9,949 nt of DNA from NCBI GenBank assembly GCA_002395965.1, contig DGVT01000054.1, positions 1 to 9,949 on the forward strand, in the 5' to 3' direction. The notes below the pieces were generated by a model. The model did not search any database, had not been told where the DNA came from, and saw only the letters and a program-made list of their open reading frames with translations. This DNA is from Porphyromonadaceae bacterium UBA4277. Its GTDB lineage: Bacteria; Bacteroidota; Bacteroidia; Bacteroidales; Muribaculaceae. Below are positions 1-7,517 of this stretch, one piece after another. Both the position numbers and the translations under genes were made by a program. Position 1 is the stretch's first letter. Every line of letters starts with the position of its first letter.

Positions 1-31
1 TATGAAACTTATGTTACTTATAGTCAAAAAA

Positions 32-58
32 AATCTGTGTAATCTGTAGAATCTGTAT
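32..58. repeat. Three tandem 9-bp repeats (AATCTGTnn)
   Basis: Three consecutive 9-bp units, AATCTGTGT, AATCTGTAG and AATCTGTAT, lie just downstream of the ABC-F stop codon. Read in the direction of that gene they become ACAGATT repeats that run into a stretch of eight T residues (25-32 region). Similar short AATCTGTG/AATCCGTG runs are, from memory, frequent between genes in Bacteroidales. No strong hairpin precedes the T run, so I do not call a terminator. Function unknown. Confidence 0.6.
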
Positions 59-99
59 TAGAATGGCGTGTGCGAGCCGACTTAACTCTTATTACTTAG

Positions 100-1968
100 T
101 TATGTTTTCTCGCTGAGTTCGAGCCAGCGGAGCTCCAGTTCGTCGAGACGGTCTTTCACCTGCTCGTAGCGCGTCGCCATAGCAGCTGCATCATCTATGG
201 CTTCGCCGCTTGAGAATGCTGTCTCCAGGTCGGCTTTTTCGGCCTCGAGAAGCCGCAGCTCGGCAGTGATTTGTTCCAGTTCCTTTTTCTCTTTATAAGT
301 GAGGCGAGCACTATTATCGCGCGTGCTGCGTGGCTGCGCGGCTGCTTGGCGCACCTTGGCCGATTGGAGTTGAGTCTGCTGGCGCTGGTGGGCTTCTTTC
401 CAGGCGCGGTACTCGCTATAGTTGCCCGGAAAATCTTTTATCACGCCATCGCCCATGAAGACCCAAGTGTGATCTACCGTGCGATCCATGAAATAGCGGT
501 CGTGGCTCACGATAATCACGCAGCCCTTGAAGTGTGCCAGGTAGTCTTCGAGCACGGCAAGCGTCTGGATGTCGAGGTCGTTGGTGGGCTCGTCAAGAAT
601 CAGGAAATTAGGTTTCCTCATCAGCACCGTGGCAAGGTAGAGGCGCCGCCGCTCGCCACCGCTGAGCTTGGCGATGAGCTTCTGCTGGTCGCGTGCGTTG
701 AACAGGAATAGGTTAAGGAACTGTGAAGCGGTATAGTTGTTTTTCTCATCAAAATAGACCACCTCGGCGATGTCGCGTGCAGCATCTATGACGCGCTTGT
801 CTTCACGGAAGCTGATGCCGTCCTGGCTGTAGTAACCGAAGCGCACAGTCTCGCCGATTTCAAAATAGCCCTCGTCGGGTTTTACCACTCCTAACAGCAG
901 CTTGATGAACGTGGTCTTTCCCACGCCGTTTTCTCCCACAATGCCTAACTTTTCGTAGCGTGCGAATGTGTATTCTAAGCCGTCGAGAATCACCTTGTTG
1001 CCGAAACGCTTGCTCACGCCGTGTGCAGTGAAAATCTTGTTGCCAATGTAGGAAGCCCCCACATTAAGCTCCACATCACGGTTGACGATGCGCTGCGAAG
1101 CCCGCTCGCGCAGGTCGTAGAACGCATCGATGCGATATTGCGCCTTGTGTGCCCGTGCCTGTGGCTGGCGGCGCATCCAGTCGAGCTCGGTGCGCAGCAG
1201 GTTGCGTGCGCGCTCAATGGCCACGTTCTGGGCATTGATGCGCTCGGCCCGCTTTTCAAGGTAATACTGGTAGTTGCCTTCGTAGGAGAAAAGGCTTTGT
1301 TGGTCTATCTCAATGATTTTGTTGCAGATGTTGTCGAGGAAGTAGCGGTCGTGCGTGACCATGAGCAGACTCATAGTTCCGCGCTTGAGATAGGCTTCGA
1401 GCCACTCAATCATGTCGATGTCGAGGTGATTGGTGGGCTCATCGAGAATGAGGAATTGCGGCTCGTTAATGAGAATCTTGGCCAATGCCACGCGCTTTAC
1501 CTGTCCGCCCGAGAGCTGTGCTATGGGCTGGTTGAAGTCGTCGATCTTGAGCATGGTGAGAATCTGCTTGAAGCGGTCTTCGTAGTCCCATGCCGAGGCA
1601 TTGTCCATCTCTTGAATGGCGGCAGTCATTGCCTCGCTGTCGCTGATTGCCAGCGCCTGCTCGTAGGCTCTCACTGCCATCGACAGCTTGTCGTGACCAG
1701 CCAAGCAAGTGTCGATAACCGTTTGGGAATTAGGGAAAACGGGGCTTTGCGGCAGGTAGCCCACTCGCAGGTCGTTACGGTATATCACCGTTCCGCTGTC
1801 GGGTGTGTCGTCGCCTGCCAGTATGGTGAGAAGCGTTGTCTTTCCCATACCGTTTTTTGCTATTAACCCTATTTTCTCACCTTCGTTTATGCCAAAAGTT
1901 ATGCCGCTGAACAAGACGTCGGCACCAAACGATTTGGTCAAATTCTCAACTTGAAGATAGCTCGTCAT
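100..1968 (-). CDS. uup: ABC-F family ATPase, Uup type
   Basis: A soluble ATPase with two ABC cassettes and no membrane segment. ABC-F proteins bind the ribosome near the E site and act on stalled or paused complexes; Uup is linked to translation and also to genome stability. With a 622-residue product, cassette 1 has Walker A KNGMGKTT near residue 38, signature LSGGQ near 152, Walker B LILDEP near 173 and the H-loop THD near 205. The ABC-F linker follows at about 235-300. Cassette 2 has GENGVGKTT near 345, LSGGE near 435, LILDEP near 456 and SHD near 488. The C-terminal 80 residues (about 540-622) are charged and coiled-coil-like, as in Uup (E. coli 635 aa), which favours Uup over EttA. I take the ATG at 1968 (MTSYLQVENLTKSFG) rather than the one at 1977: it matches usual family starts and lies 25 bases after the -7 box. 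The subfamily is less sure than ABC-F itself, and Bacteroidetes hold several paralogues. Confidence 0.9.
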   Translation of the reverse strand: MTSYLQVENLTKSFGADVLFSGITFGINEGEKIGLIAKNGMGKTTLLTILAGDDTPDSGTVIYRNDLRVGYLPQSPVFPNSQTVIDTCLAGHDKLSMAVRAYEQALAISDSEAMTAAIQEMDNASAWDYEDRFKQILTMLKIDDFNQPIAQLSGGQVKRVALAKILINEPQFLILDEPTNHLDIDMIEWLEAYLKRGTMSLLMVTHDRYFLDNICNKIIEIDQQSLFSYEGNYQYYLEKRAERINAQNVAIERARNLLRTELDWMRRQPQARAHKAQYRIDAFYDLRERASQRIVNRDVELNVGASYIGNKIFTAHGVSKRFGNKVILDGLEYTFARYEKLGIVGENGVGKTTFIKLLLGVVKPDEGYFEIGETVRFGYYSQDGISFREDKRVIDAARDIAEVVYFDEKNNYTASQFLNLFLFNARDQQKLIAKLSGGERRRLYLATVLMRKPNFLILDEPTNDLDIQTLAVLEDYLAHFKGCVIIVSHDRYFMDRTVDHTWVFMGDGVIKDFPGNYSEYRAWKEAHQRQQTQLQSAKVRQAAAQPRSTRDNSARLTYKEKKELEQITAELRLLEAEKADLETAFSSGEAIDDAAAMATRYEQVKDRLDELELRWLELSEKT

Positions 1969-1992
1969 GGCTTGCAATGGAATTATTCATCG

Positions 1993-2000
1993 CAAAATTA
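1993..2000 (-). promoter_or_regulatory. Putative -7 box for the ABC-F gene
   Basis: On the minus strand this reads TAATTTTG, a full match to the Bacteroidetes -7 consensus TAnnTTTG, 25 bases before the chosen ATG. No good TTTG -33 box is seen at 19-21 bases; a TTAC lies 22 bases upstream, inside the opposing -7 box. It forms one half of a near-palindrome with the rightward promoter. Confidence 0.55.
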
Positions 2001-2023
2001 CTACAAATTATGCGATAATTGTG

Positions 2024-2031
2024 TAACTTTG
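2024..2031 (+). promoter_or_regulatory. Putative -7 box for the phosphoesterase operon
   Basis: TAACTTTG followed by C is a full match to the Bacteroidetes -7 consensus TAnnTTTG, 25 bases before the ATG at 2056. A TTAC, not TTTG, lies 22 bases upstream at 1998-2001. The box lies downstream of the first in-frame ATG (1951), which argues that the 1951 start is not used. Confidence 0.6.
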
Positions 2032-2055
2032 CATGAAAACCATAAACAAAAGCAA

Positions 2056-3894
2056 ATGGACGATAATCGATTATTGAGACGTTGTGTGTTCTGCCTTATT
2101 GCGATGACGTCAGTGCTTGGCGCATTTGCCCAGCGCTTTGCCATCTTGAGTGATGTGCATGTGTCGCCTGGCAATGCCAATGAGGGCAAGCTGCGTGAGG
2201 CCGTGGCCGAAATCAATGCCGGCGATGCCGACGCGGTGCTCATGACCGGCGACTTGACCAACGAGGGCAGCGATGTGCAGTTGCACAATGTTAAGGCCAT
2301 ACTCGATGGCATCACCAAGCCACTGTATGTGATTCCCGGCAATCATGAGAACAACTGGAGCCAAAGCGCGTGCAAAACGTTTAACGACCTGTGGGGTAGC
2401 GACCGCTTTGTTGCCGAGGTGGGCGACCTGGTGGTAGTGGGCATGAACTGTGGCCCGTTTATGAAAATGGGCGACGGCCACATTAAACAAGAAGACTTAA
2501 TCTGGCTCGACCGCACCCTGCGTGAGCGCGTTAAGCCCGGCAAGAAAGTTCTCAGCGTCAATCACTACCCTCTGCTTGACGATTTGGATAATTATATGGA
2601 CTATGTGGACATACTCAAAAAATACCCTGTGATTACTCACCAAAGCGGCCATTACCATGCCTGGAAACAATATGAGACGTGCGGCATCAGTGGCGTGATG
2701 GTCAGGGCACTTGATATGCGCAACGGGAACTATGGCTATACGTTGCTTGACGTGGACTTGGAAAAAATGTGGATTCACATATATAATAAGGTGATAGGTG
2801 CCGAACCTGAATTAAAATACGCTTATAAGATCAATCTTGACTACTATGATGCTGCCCGCACGACTATCGGCGGAGAAGTGCCGGCTGGCTTTGTGGTGGA
2901 GAAAATCATGGCCGACGATGCTTCGATTTTCACTCGCCTCGGCATTGACGATAAGAATATCTACTTTGGCAATTCGCTGGGTTATGTAAAGGCTTTGGAT
3001 AAGGCAACACTGTGTGTGCGGTGGCAGTATAAGACAGGAGCAATGTTGTTTTCGCGTGTGGCCGTGGCTCGTGATGCTGTGATTGTGCCTACCGCCGACA
3101 AGCGTCTTGTGTGGCTTGACAAGCTGACGGGAAAGCCCGAGTTTGAACACCGCTCGACCGGACCGTATGTGGCCGATGGGGTAGTGGTGGGTAATATTCT
3201 CTATCAAGGGGGGTATAAGACATTCCAGGCATGGGATGTGAAGCGCCATAGCCTGCTGTGGCATTATGATAGTATTAATAACTACTGCCAAGCATCACCA
3301 GTGGTGGATGGAAATGATGTGGTGTTTGGAGCTTGGGATACTCACCTGCGATTGCTCGATAAGAAAACTGGCAAACTACGTTGGAAGTGGAATAATGGAA
3401 ATCCCAGTAATCTTTTCAGCCCCGGCAACGTGGTGCCTGTGGTGACAGCCGACAAGGTGGTGATTGTGGCTCCCGATCGGGTTACCACTGCCCTTGATAG
3501 AAAAACGGGCACGCAGTTGTGGCGCGTGAAGAACGAAAACAAGGTGCGCGAGAGCCTTGGCCGCAGTGCCGACGGACGCATAGCCTATGCCAAGACGATG
3601 GACGGCGAACTGGTGGCAATGAGCACTACCGGTACTGGCTATGAACAGTTGTGGAAAGCAGATGCCGGCTTTGGCTATGAGCATGCGCCATGCATAGTGC
3701 TTGAGCACAAGGGAAAGGTGTTCTTGGGATCGCGGCGCGGCATGCTCACAGTGTTTGATGCAGTGACCCACCAGAAAATATTCACCTACAAGATGGGCTC
3801 AAGCGAAGTGAATGGATTTGAGGTGGATGCGACTACCGGAGATGTGTATTGCTCGCTCATCGAAGGCGTAATTTACCGTATTAGACTAAAGTAG
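2056..3894 (+). CDS. Secreted metallophosphoesterase fused to a PQQ-like beta-propeller
   Basis: Probable exported hydrolase of phosphate esters, substrate unknown. Using the ATG at 2056 (612 aa), residues 1-25 form a signal peptide: basic RLLRR, a hydrophobic stretch, and a likely cut after GAFA before Gln26. The phosphoesterase domain (about 27-205) has all the calcineurin-type metal motifs: D33-V-H35, G65-D66, G95-N-H-E98, H170 and G198-H-Y-H201. After a beta-rich linker, about 285-612 are repeated blades of the PQQ/WD40-like type, with recurring 'LD..TG...W' strands (for example LDKKTGKLRWKW and LDRKTGTQLWRV). An in-frame ATG at 1951 would give 647 aa, but it overlaps the ABC-F gene, precedes the promoter and would bury the signal peptide. 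The 2056 start has the A-rich leader usual in this phylum. The gene shares its transcript with the next one, 4 bp downstream. Whether the propeller binds a cofactor or is only a binding platform cannot be told. Confidence 0.85.
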   Translation: MDDNRLLRRCVFCLIAMTSVLGAFAQRFAILSDVHVSPGNANEGKLREAVAEINAGDADAVLMTGDLTNEGSDVQLHNVKAILDGITKPLYVIPGNHENNWSQSACKTFNDLWGSDRFVAEVGDLVVVGMNCGPFMKMGDGHIKQEDLIWLDRTLRERVKPGKKVLSVNHYPLLDDLDNYMDYVDILKKYPVITHQSGHYHAWKQYETCGISGVMVRALDMRNGNYGYTLLDVDLEKMWIHIYNKVIGAEPELKYAYKINLDYYDAARTTIGGEVPAGFVVEKIMADDASIFTRLGIDDKNIYFGNSLGYVKALDKATLCVRWQYKTGAMLFSRVAVARDAVIVPTADKRLVWLDKLTGKPEFEHRSTGPYVADGVVVGNILYQGGYKTFQAWDVKRHSLLWHYDSINNYCQASPVVDGNDVVFGAWDTHLRLLDKKTGKLRWKWNNGNPSNLFSPGNVVPVVTADKVVIVAPDRVTTALDRKTGTQLWRVKNENKVRESLGRSADGRIAYAKTMDGELVAMSTTGTGYEQLWKADAGFGYEHAPCIVLEHKGKVFLGSRRGMLTVFDAVTHQKIFTYKMGSSEVNGFEVDATTGDVYCSLIEGVIYRIRLK

Positions 3895-3898
3895 GTTT

Positions 3899-4426
3899 AT
3901 GTCTGAAACAAAGTTGCCGGTTTCGGTCACAATAGGCCCTTTTAGGGTTGAGGCGGGACAGTATGTGCGCCCAATGTTGCGAATGTTTTTCGGCCGGAAC
4001 TGGATGTGGTTCGCACTGCCATTGCTTGCTGCAGGTGCCACGGCGATATGCACTGCCGATGTGCGTTGGGCGATAGTGGGGTTGATATTATTGTTTATGG
4101 TGTTTCCCATGATCATGGTACTCATCTACATCAACTATGCGCTCACGCTCGAAGTGCGGTGGTCGCTCATGGAGAAAACCATGCACATCGACGGCGATGG
4201 TGTGCACATGTCGTTTGCCGATGCTCGAATGCGTGACCGTAGCATCAGTTGGAATGATATTTCAAGCATTACTCGCGACCGCAACGCGTTTTATCTTCAT
4301 CTCAAGGTGCGCCGCTTTAACTATGTCATGATACCATGCAGTGCACTGATTGAGAGTGAAATCACCGAGCAATATTTTACGCAATGTGTTAAGGGGTGGT
4401 TTGCCTCCCAGTCAACAGTTGAATGA
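3899..4426 (+). CDS. Small two-helix membrane protein, YcxB-like
   Basis: A 175-residue protein of unknown function. Residues 1-32 are probably cytoplasmic. Two hydrophobic segments follow at about 35-52 (starting NWMWFALPLL) and 57-80 (WAIVGLILLFMVFPMIMVLI). A cytoplasmic C-terminal domain of about 90 residues contains the pattern 'SW.DI..I......FYLHL' then 'MIPCSAL' at about 116-150. That pattern and the two-helix layout resemble the YcxB-like family of Firmicutes and Bacteroidetes, whose role is not established. The start lies 4 bp after the stop of the phosphoesterase gene, so the two are almost certainly co-transcribed and probably translationally linked. With an exported phosphoesterase upstream, an envelope role is a reasonable but unproven guess. 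The family name is my reading of the pattern and needs a profile search. Confidence 0.65.
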   Translation: MSETKLPVSVTIGPFRVEAGQYVRPMLRMFFGRNWMWFALPLLAAGATAICTADVRWAIVGLILLFMVFPMIMVLIYINYALTLEVRWSLMEKTMHIDGDGVHMSFADARMRDRSISWNDISSITRDRNAFYLHLKVRRFNYVMIPCSALIESEITEQYFTQCVKGWFASQSTVE

Positions 4427-4429
4427 AAA

Positions 4430-4457
4430 AGAGAGTGCGTATTATTACACACTCTCT
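4430..4457 (-). terminator. Hairpin terminator of asnS, between convergent genes
   Basis: An 11-bp stem (AGAGAGTGCGT with ACACACTCTCT, one C-A mismatch) closes a 6-base loop. Read on the minus strand it is followed by a run of T (opposite 4426-4430), the classic form of an intrinsic terminator for asnS, whose stop codon is 23 bp upstream. On the plus strand there is no T run, so termination of the rightward pair here would be weaker or need other factors. Confidence 0.8.
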
Positions 4458-4480
4458 CAAATTATCAGATATAGTTGATT

Positions 4481-5923
4481 TTAGAACTCGGCATTGTTTG
4501 GCGTGCGCGGGAACGGGATGACGTCGCGAATGTTTGCCATACCGGTAACAAACAGGATGAGACGCTCAAAGCCAAGTCCGAAACCTGCGTGCGGGCAAGT
4601 GCCATACTTGCGCGTGTCGAGATACCACCACATGTCCTTCATGGGGATGTTGCGCTGCTCGATTTCGGCAAGAAGCTTGTCGTAGCTCTCTTCACGCACC
4701 GAGCCGCCGATGATTTCGCCAATCTGCGGGAACAACACATCGGTTCCCTGCATGGTGGGTTCAGGAGCTTCGGTGTTTTGATACCCTATCGAGCCTCCTT
4801 GCGGTGTGGCTTGATTTTGCTTCATATAGAATGCTTTGATTTTGCTCGGATAGTCGGTCATGATAACCGGCTTCTTGAAGTGCTCTTCAACAAGATAGCG
4901 CTCGTGTTCCGATGCCAGGTCGTCGCCCCAGTTGCACGGGAACTCAAATTTCACACCTTTCTTGATAGCATCTTGCAGGATTTCAATACCCTTAGTATAA
5001 GGTAGGCGAACGAATGTCTCCTTGAGTACACCCTCAAGACGCTCAATGAGTGTGTTGTCAATCATCTTGTTGAGGAATTCCAAGTCGTCTTTGCAGTGGT
5101 CGAGAGCCCAGCGCACGCAGTACTTGATGAAGTCTTCTTCAAGGTCCATAAGCCCTTCCTGGTCGAGGAATGCGACTTCAGGCTCTACCATCCAGAACTC
5201 TGCCAGATGCCTGGGTGTGTTACTGTTTTCGGCGCGGAAAGTTGGGCCGAAGGTGTAGATTGCTCCCAGGGCAGTAGCTCCCAGTTCACCTTCGAGCTGT
5301 CCTGATACGGTGAGCGATGTTTGCTGTCCGAAGAAATCGTCGTCATATTTTATTTTACCCTGATCGTCCTTCTTGAGGTCGTAGAGGTTCTTGGTCGTAA
5401 CCTGGAACATGTTTCCAGCACCTTCACAGTCGCTGGCCGTAATGAGCGGCGTGTGGAAATAGAAGAAACCATGCTCATGGAAATAGGTGTGAATGGCCAT
5501 TGCCATGTGGTGACGGATGCGGAACACGGCACCAAATGTGTTGGTGCGCAGGCGCATGTGGGCGTGCTTGCGCATGTATTCAAACGTCTGCCCTTTCTTC
5601 TGCATGGGGTAGTCGTTGGGGCACAGTCCGTATATTTCGATGCTGTCGCACTGAATTTCTACGCTCTGACCTTGTCCCTGACTCTCAACGAGTTTTCCTA
5701 TAGCGCAAATGCAAGCACCGGTGGTGATGTCCTTAAGCGTGTCGGCATCAATCTTCTCGGTATCTGCTACAATTTGAACGTTCTTTATTGTAGAACCATC
5801 ATTAAGAGCAATAAACTGCACCTGCTTGTTGCCTCGGCGGGTGCGCACCCAGCCTTTAACACACACTTGTTGCCCTACTAATGCGTTGCAAGAAAGTATG
5901 TCAACAATTTTTGTCCGTTTCAT
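4481..5923 (-). CDS. asnS: Asparaginyl-tRNA synthetase
   Basis: Charges tRNA-Asn with asparagine in the cytoplasm (class IIb synthetase). The 480-residue length is typical. The N-terminal OB-fold anticodon-binding domain covers about 18-105 (for example VKGWVRTRRGNKQVQFIALN). The catalytic core follows: a motif 1 region around 138-165, ending in the FYFHTPLIT strand, motif 2 GPTFRAENSNTPRHLAEFWM at 226-245, and motif 3 GFGLGFERLILFVTG at 447-461, ending in DVIPFPRTPNNAEF. The NTPRHLAEFWM stretch and 'P.NAEF' end are characteristic of AsnRS rather than AspRS. A short charged insert at about 183-198 is of a kind I expect in Bacteroidetes AsnRS. The leader just before the ATG is A-rich (AATTAAAA). 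The gene lies 111 bp after the RluB-type gene on the same strand; I see no convincing promoter between them, so read-through is possible. A terminator hairpin lies just downstream. Confidence 0.98.
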   Translation of the reverse strand: MKRTKIVDILSCNALVGQQVCVKGWVRTRRGNKQVQFIALNDGSTIKNVQIVADTEKIDADTLKDITTGACICAIGKLVESQGQGQSVEIQCDSIEIYGLCPNDYPMQKKGQTFEYMRKHAHMRLRTNTFGAVFRIRHHMAMAIHTYFHEHGFFYFHTPLITASDCEGAGNMFQVTTKNLYDLKKDDQGKIKYDDDFFGQQTSLTVSGQLEGELGATALGAIYTFGPTFRAENSNTPRHLAEFWMVEPEVAFLDQEGLMDLEEDFIKYCVRWALDHCKDDLEFLNKMIDNTLIERLEGVLKETFVRLPYTKGIEILQDAIKKGVKFEFPCNWGDDLASEHERYLVEEHFKKPVIMTDYPSKIKAFYMKQNQATPQGGSIGYQNTEAPEPTMQGTDVLFPQIGEIIGGSVREESYDKLLAEIEQRNIPMKDMWWYLDTRKYGTCPHAGFGLGFERLILFVTGMANIRDVIPFPRTPNNAEF

Positions 5924-6034
5924 TTTTAATTATTTGTTTTGTGCAAGTAATGCCTTGCTAACTACGTTATTAAAGATTGTTTGATAATTGTAAAGTGCTA
6001 ATTGAAAATCATCGTTAATCTTTAATTTTATGAA

Positions 6035-7483
6035 TTATTCAAATGAGCCCTGTTTGAGGAAGTTTACTTCTTCCTGGGTGAGGTAGCGCCAGCGACCTCG
6101 TGTGAGGTTTTTCTTTGTTAGCCCGGCAAAATAAACACGGTCGAGCTTCACCACATGGTAGCCCAGTGACTCAAAGATGCGACGCACAACACGGTTTCGT
6201 CCCGAGTGTATTTCGATGCCGGCCTGCTTGCGGTCGGTAGTGCTCACATAGCTCACAGCGTCGGCATGGATGGGTCCGTCGTCAAGTTCAATGCCGTCGG
6301 CAATGCGTTGCATGTCTTCTTCGCTGATAGGCTTGTCGGTCCACACGTGGTATATTTTCTTTTTTACATACTTGGGGTGGGTGAGCTTTGAAGCCAGGTC
6401 GCCATCGTTGGTGAGCAGGAGCACGCCGGTAGTGTTGCGGTCAAGTCGTCCCACCGGGTAGATGCGCTCGTTGCAGGCACCCTTCACGAGATCCATCACT
6501 GTCTTTCGGCCATTGGGGTCGTCGCTTGTGGTGACACAGTCTTTGGGCTTGTTGAGCAGGATGTAGCATTTCTTCTCGGCAGTGACAATTTGGTCGTTGT
6601 ATTCGATGGTGTCTTGTGGTGTGACCTTGAAACCGAGTTCGGTAATCACTTCACCATTCACTTTCACCTTGCCGGCAGTGATGAGCTCGTCGGCTTCGCG
6701 ACGTGAGCACAGACCTGCATTGGCCATATATTTGTTCAACCTGATTTGAGCATTAGGATCGATTGCTACCTCTTCATATTCCACTGGCTGAGGTCGTGGT
6801 GTGAACCGCATCTGGGGACGTGGCCCTGCATTACGTTTGGGACGACGCTGCTGGTAGCCTCCTTGCTGATAGCCACCCTGTTGGAAACCACCTCGCTGCT
6901 GATAGCCACGCTGCTGGTAACCTCCACGGTGGTTGAAGCCACGCTGCTGGTAGCCTCCGCGCTGGTTGTAGCCACGCTGCTGATAGCCTCCATGACGCTG
7001 CTGGTTGTAGCCATGCTGCATCTGTTCGTCGGGGTTGTGGCTTACCATGTTGTTGTCGGTCTCATTAGATGCTTCATTATTGTAATCGCGTTGCTGATAG
7101 CGCTGATTATACCCTCCTTGCTGGTAGCCACGCTGGTATCCACCTTGCTGGTATCCACCTTGCTGGTATCCTCCTTGCTGATAGCCACGTTGCTGATAGC
7201 CTCCGCGCTGCTGGTTGTAGCCACGCTGCTGATAGCCTCCGCGCTGCTGGTTGTAGCCACGCTGCTGATAACCTCCGCGTTGCTGGTTGTAGCCGCGCTG
7301 GTAGCCTCCTCGGGGCTGATAACCTCCCTGATGTTGATATTCAGGTGATTCTTTCATCTCCTCTCCCTGCGAAGCAGACTCTACTTTTTCGTAGCGTGCA
7401 CCTTCGGCATTGTTATCTTCAAAGGCAGGGTTAACTTCGCCAATACGAGGGCGCTTTGGTTTCTTTTCTAAATTCTCATCCAT
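6035..7483 (-). CDS. rluB: RluB-type 23S rRNA pseudouridine synthase with long Q/G/R/Y repeat extension
   Basis: Converts a uridine of 23S rRNA to pseudouridine; RluB of E. coli acts on U2605, and the same site is an inference here. In the 482-residue product, the S4 RNA-binding domain is at about 247-297 (IRLNKYMANAGLCSRREADE). The catalytic domain follows at about 304-475, with the family motif GRLDRNTTGVLLLTNDGDLA at 345-364 and presumed nucleophile Asp348. The first 50 residues are acidic and basic mixed. Residues 51-133 and 159-213 are almost only Gln, Gly, Arg, Tyr, Asn and His, built from GGYQQ and RGGYQQRGYNQQ units. An N/D/E-rich spacer (134-158) separates the two blocks. Residues 214-240 are basic and Pro-rich. 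The normal enzyme would be about 240-290 aa, so the extension nearly doubles it. It should be disordered and may bind RNA. The RsuA/RluB/RluE/RluF specificity is assigned by similarity, so the symbol is probable rather than certain. Confidence 0.9.
   Translation of the reverse strand: MDENLEKKPKRPRIGEVNPAFEDNNAEGARYEKVESASQGEEMKESPEYQHQGGYQPRGGYQRGYNQQRGGYQQRGYNQQRGGYQQRGYNQQRGGYQQRGYQQGGYQQGGYQQGGYQRGYQQGGYNQRYQQRDYNNEASNETDNNMVSHNPDEQMQHGYNQQRHGGYQQRGYNQRGGYQQRGFNHRGGYQQRGYQQRGGFQQGGYQQGGYQQRRPKRNAGPRPQMRFTPRPQPVEYEEVAIDPNAQIRLNKYMANAGLCSRREADELITAGKVKVNGEVITELGFKVTPQDTIEYNDQIVTAEKKCYILLNKPKDCVTTSDDPNGRKTVMDLVKGACNERIYPVGRLDRNTTGVLLLTNDGDLASKLTHPKYVKKKIYHVWTDKPISEEDMQRIADGIELDDGPIHADAVSYVSTTDRKQAGIEIHSGRNRVVRRIFESLGYHVVKLDRVYFAGLTKKNLTRGRWRYLTQEEVNFLKQGSFE
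6845..7009 (-). repeat. Second repeat block in the RluB-type gene
   Basis: Encodes residues 159-213, made only of Tyr, Asn, Gln, Arg, His, Gly and Phe in degenerate GGYQQRG(Y/F)NxR and GGYQQ units. The DNA repeats (for example the gctgctggtagcctcc-like words on the plus strand) are less regular than in the first block, suggesting an older or more diverged copy. Confidence 0.85.
7085..7336 (-). repeat. First repeat block in the RluB-type gene, 36-bp and 15-bp tandem units
   Basis: Encodes residues 50-133. At 7184-7312 there are an 11-residue unit (58-68), two exact 12-residue units RGGYQQRGYNQQ (69-80, 81-92) and the first eight residues of another (93-100). At 7130-7174 there are three 5-residue GGYQQ/R units (104-118), visible on the plus strand as a 15-bp period of ggtatccaccttgct. 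Units are nearly identical at the DNA level, so length change by slippage or recombination is likely. Copy number could also be misassembled in short-read data. Confidence 0.9.
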
Positions 7484-7517
7484 TTTTGTAGTAACATTAT
7501 ATAAAATTATGTAAATG

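Noticed and set aside
1021..1866. A 281-codon open frame on the plus strand.
   Set aside because: It is antisense to the ABC-F gene, whose motifs are all intact; the frame is a shadow produced by codon bias.
1951..2055. An N-terminal extension of 35 residues for the phosphoesterase from the ATG at 1951.
   Set aside because: It would overlap the ABC-F coding region, begin upstream of the likely promoter and place a polar stretch before the signal peptide.
5972..6023. An AT-rich inverted repeat (AAAGATT/AATCTTT) between the RluB-type gene and asnS as a possible terminator.
   Set aside because: Only 7 AT-rich base pairs around a loop of about 38 bases and no T run; too weak to call.
6845..7336. 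A CRISPR-like array, suggested by the regular repeats.
   Set aside because: The repeats are contiguous, in frame, lack unique spacers and translate into a continuous low-complexity protein domain.
6746..7348. A 200-codon open frame on the plus strand, rich in Leu/Val/Ala/Ile repeats resembling a membrane protein.
   Set aside because: It is the exact antisense of the Gln/Gly/Tyr repeat region of the RluB-type gene; its repeated hydrophobic pattern follows from the repeat DNA, and it has no promoter or family resemblance.
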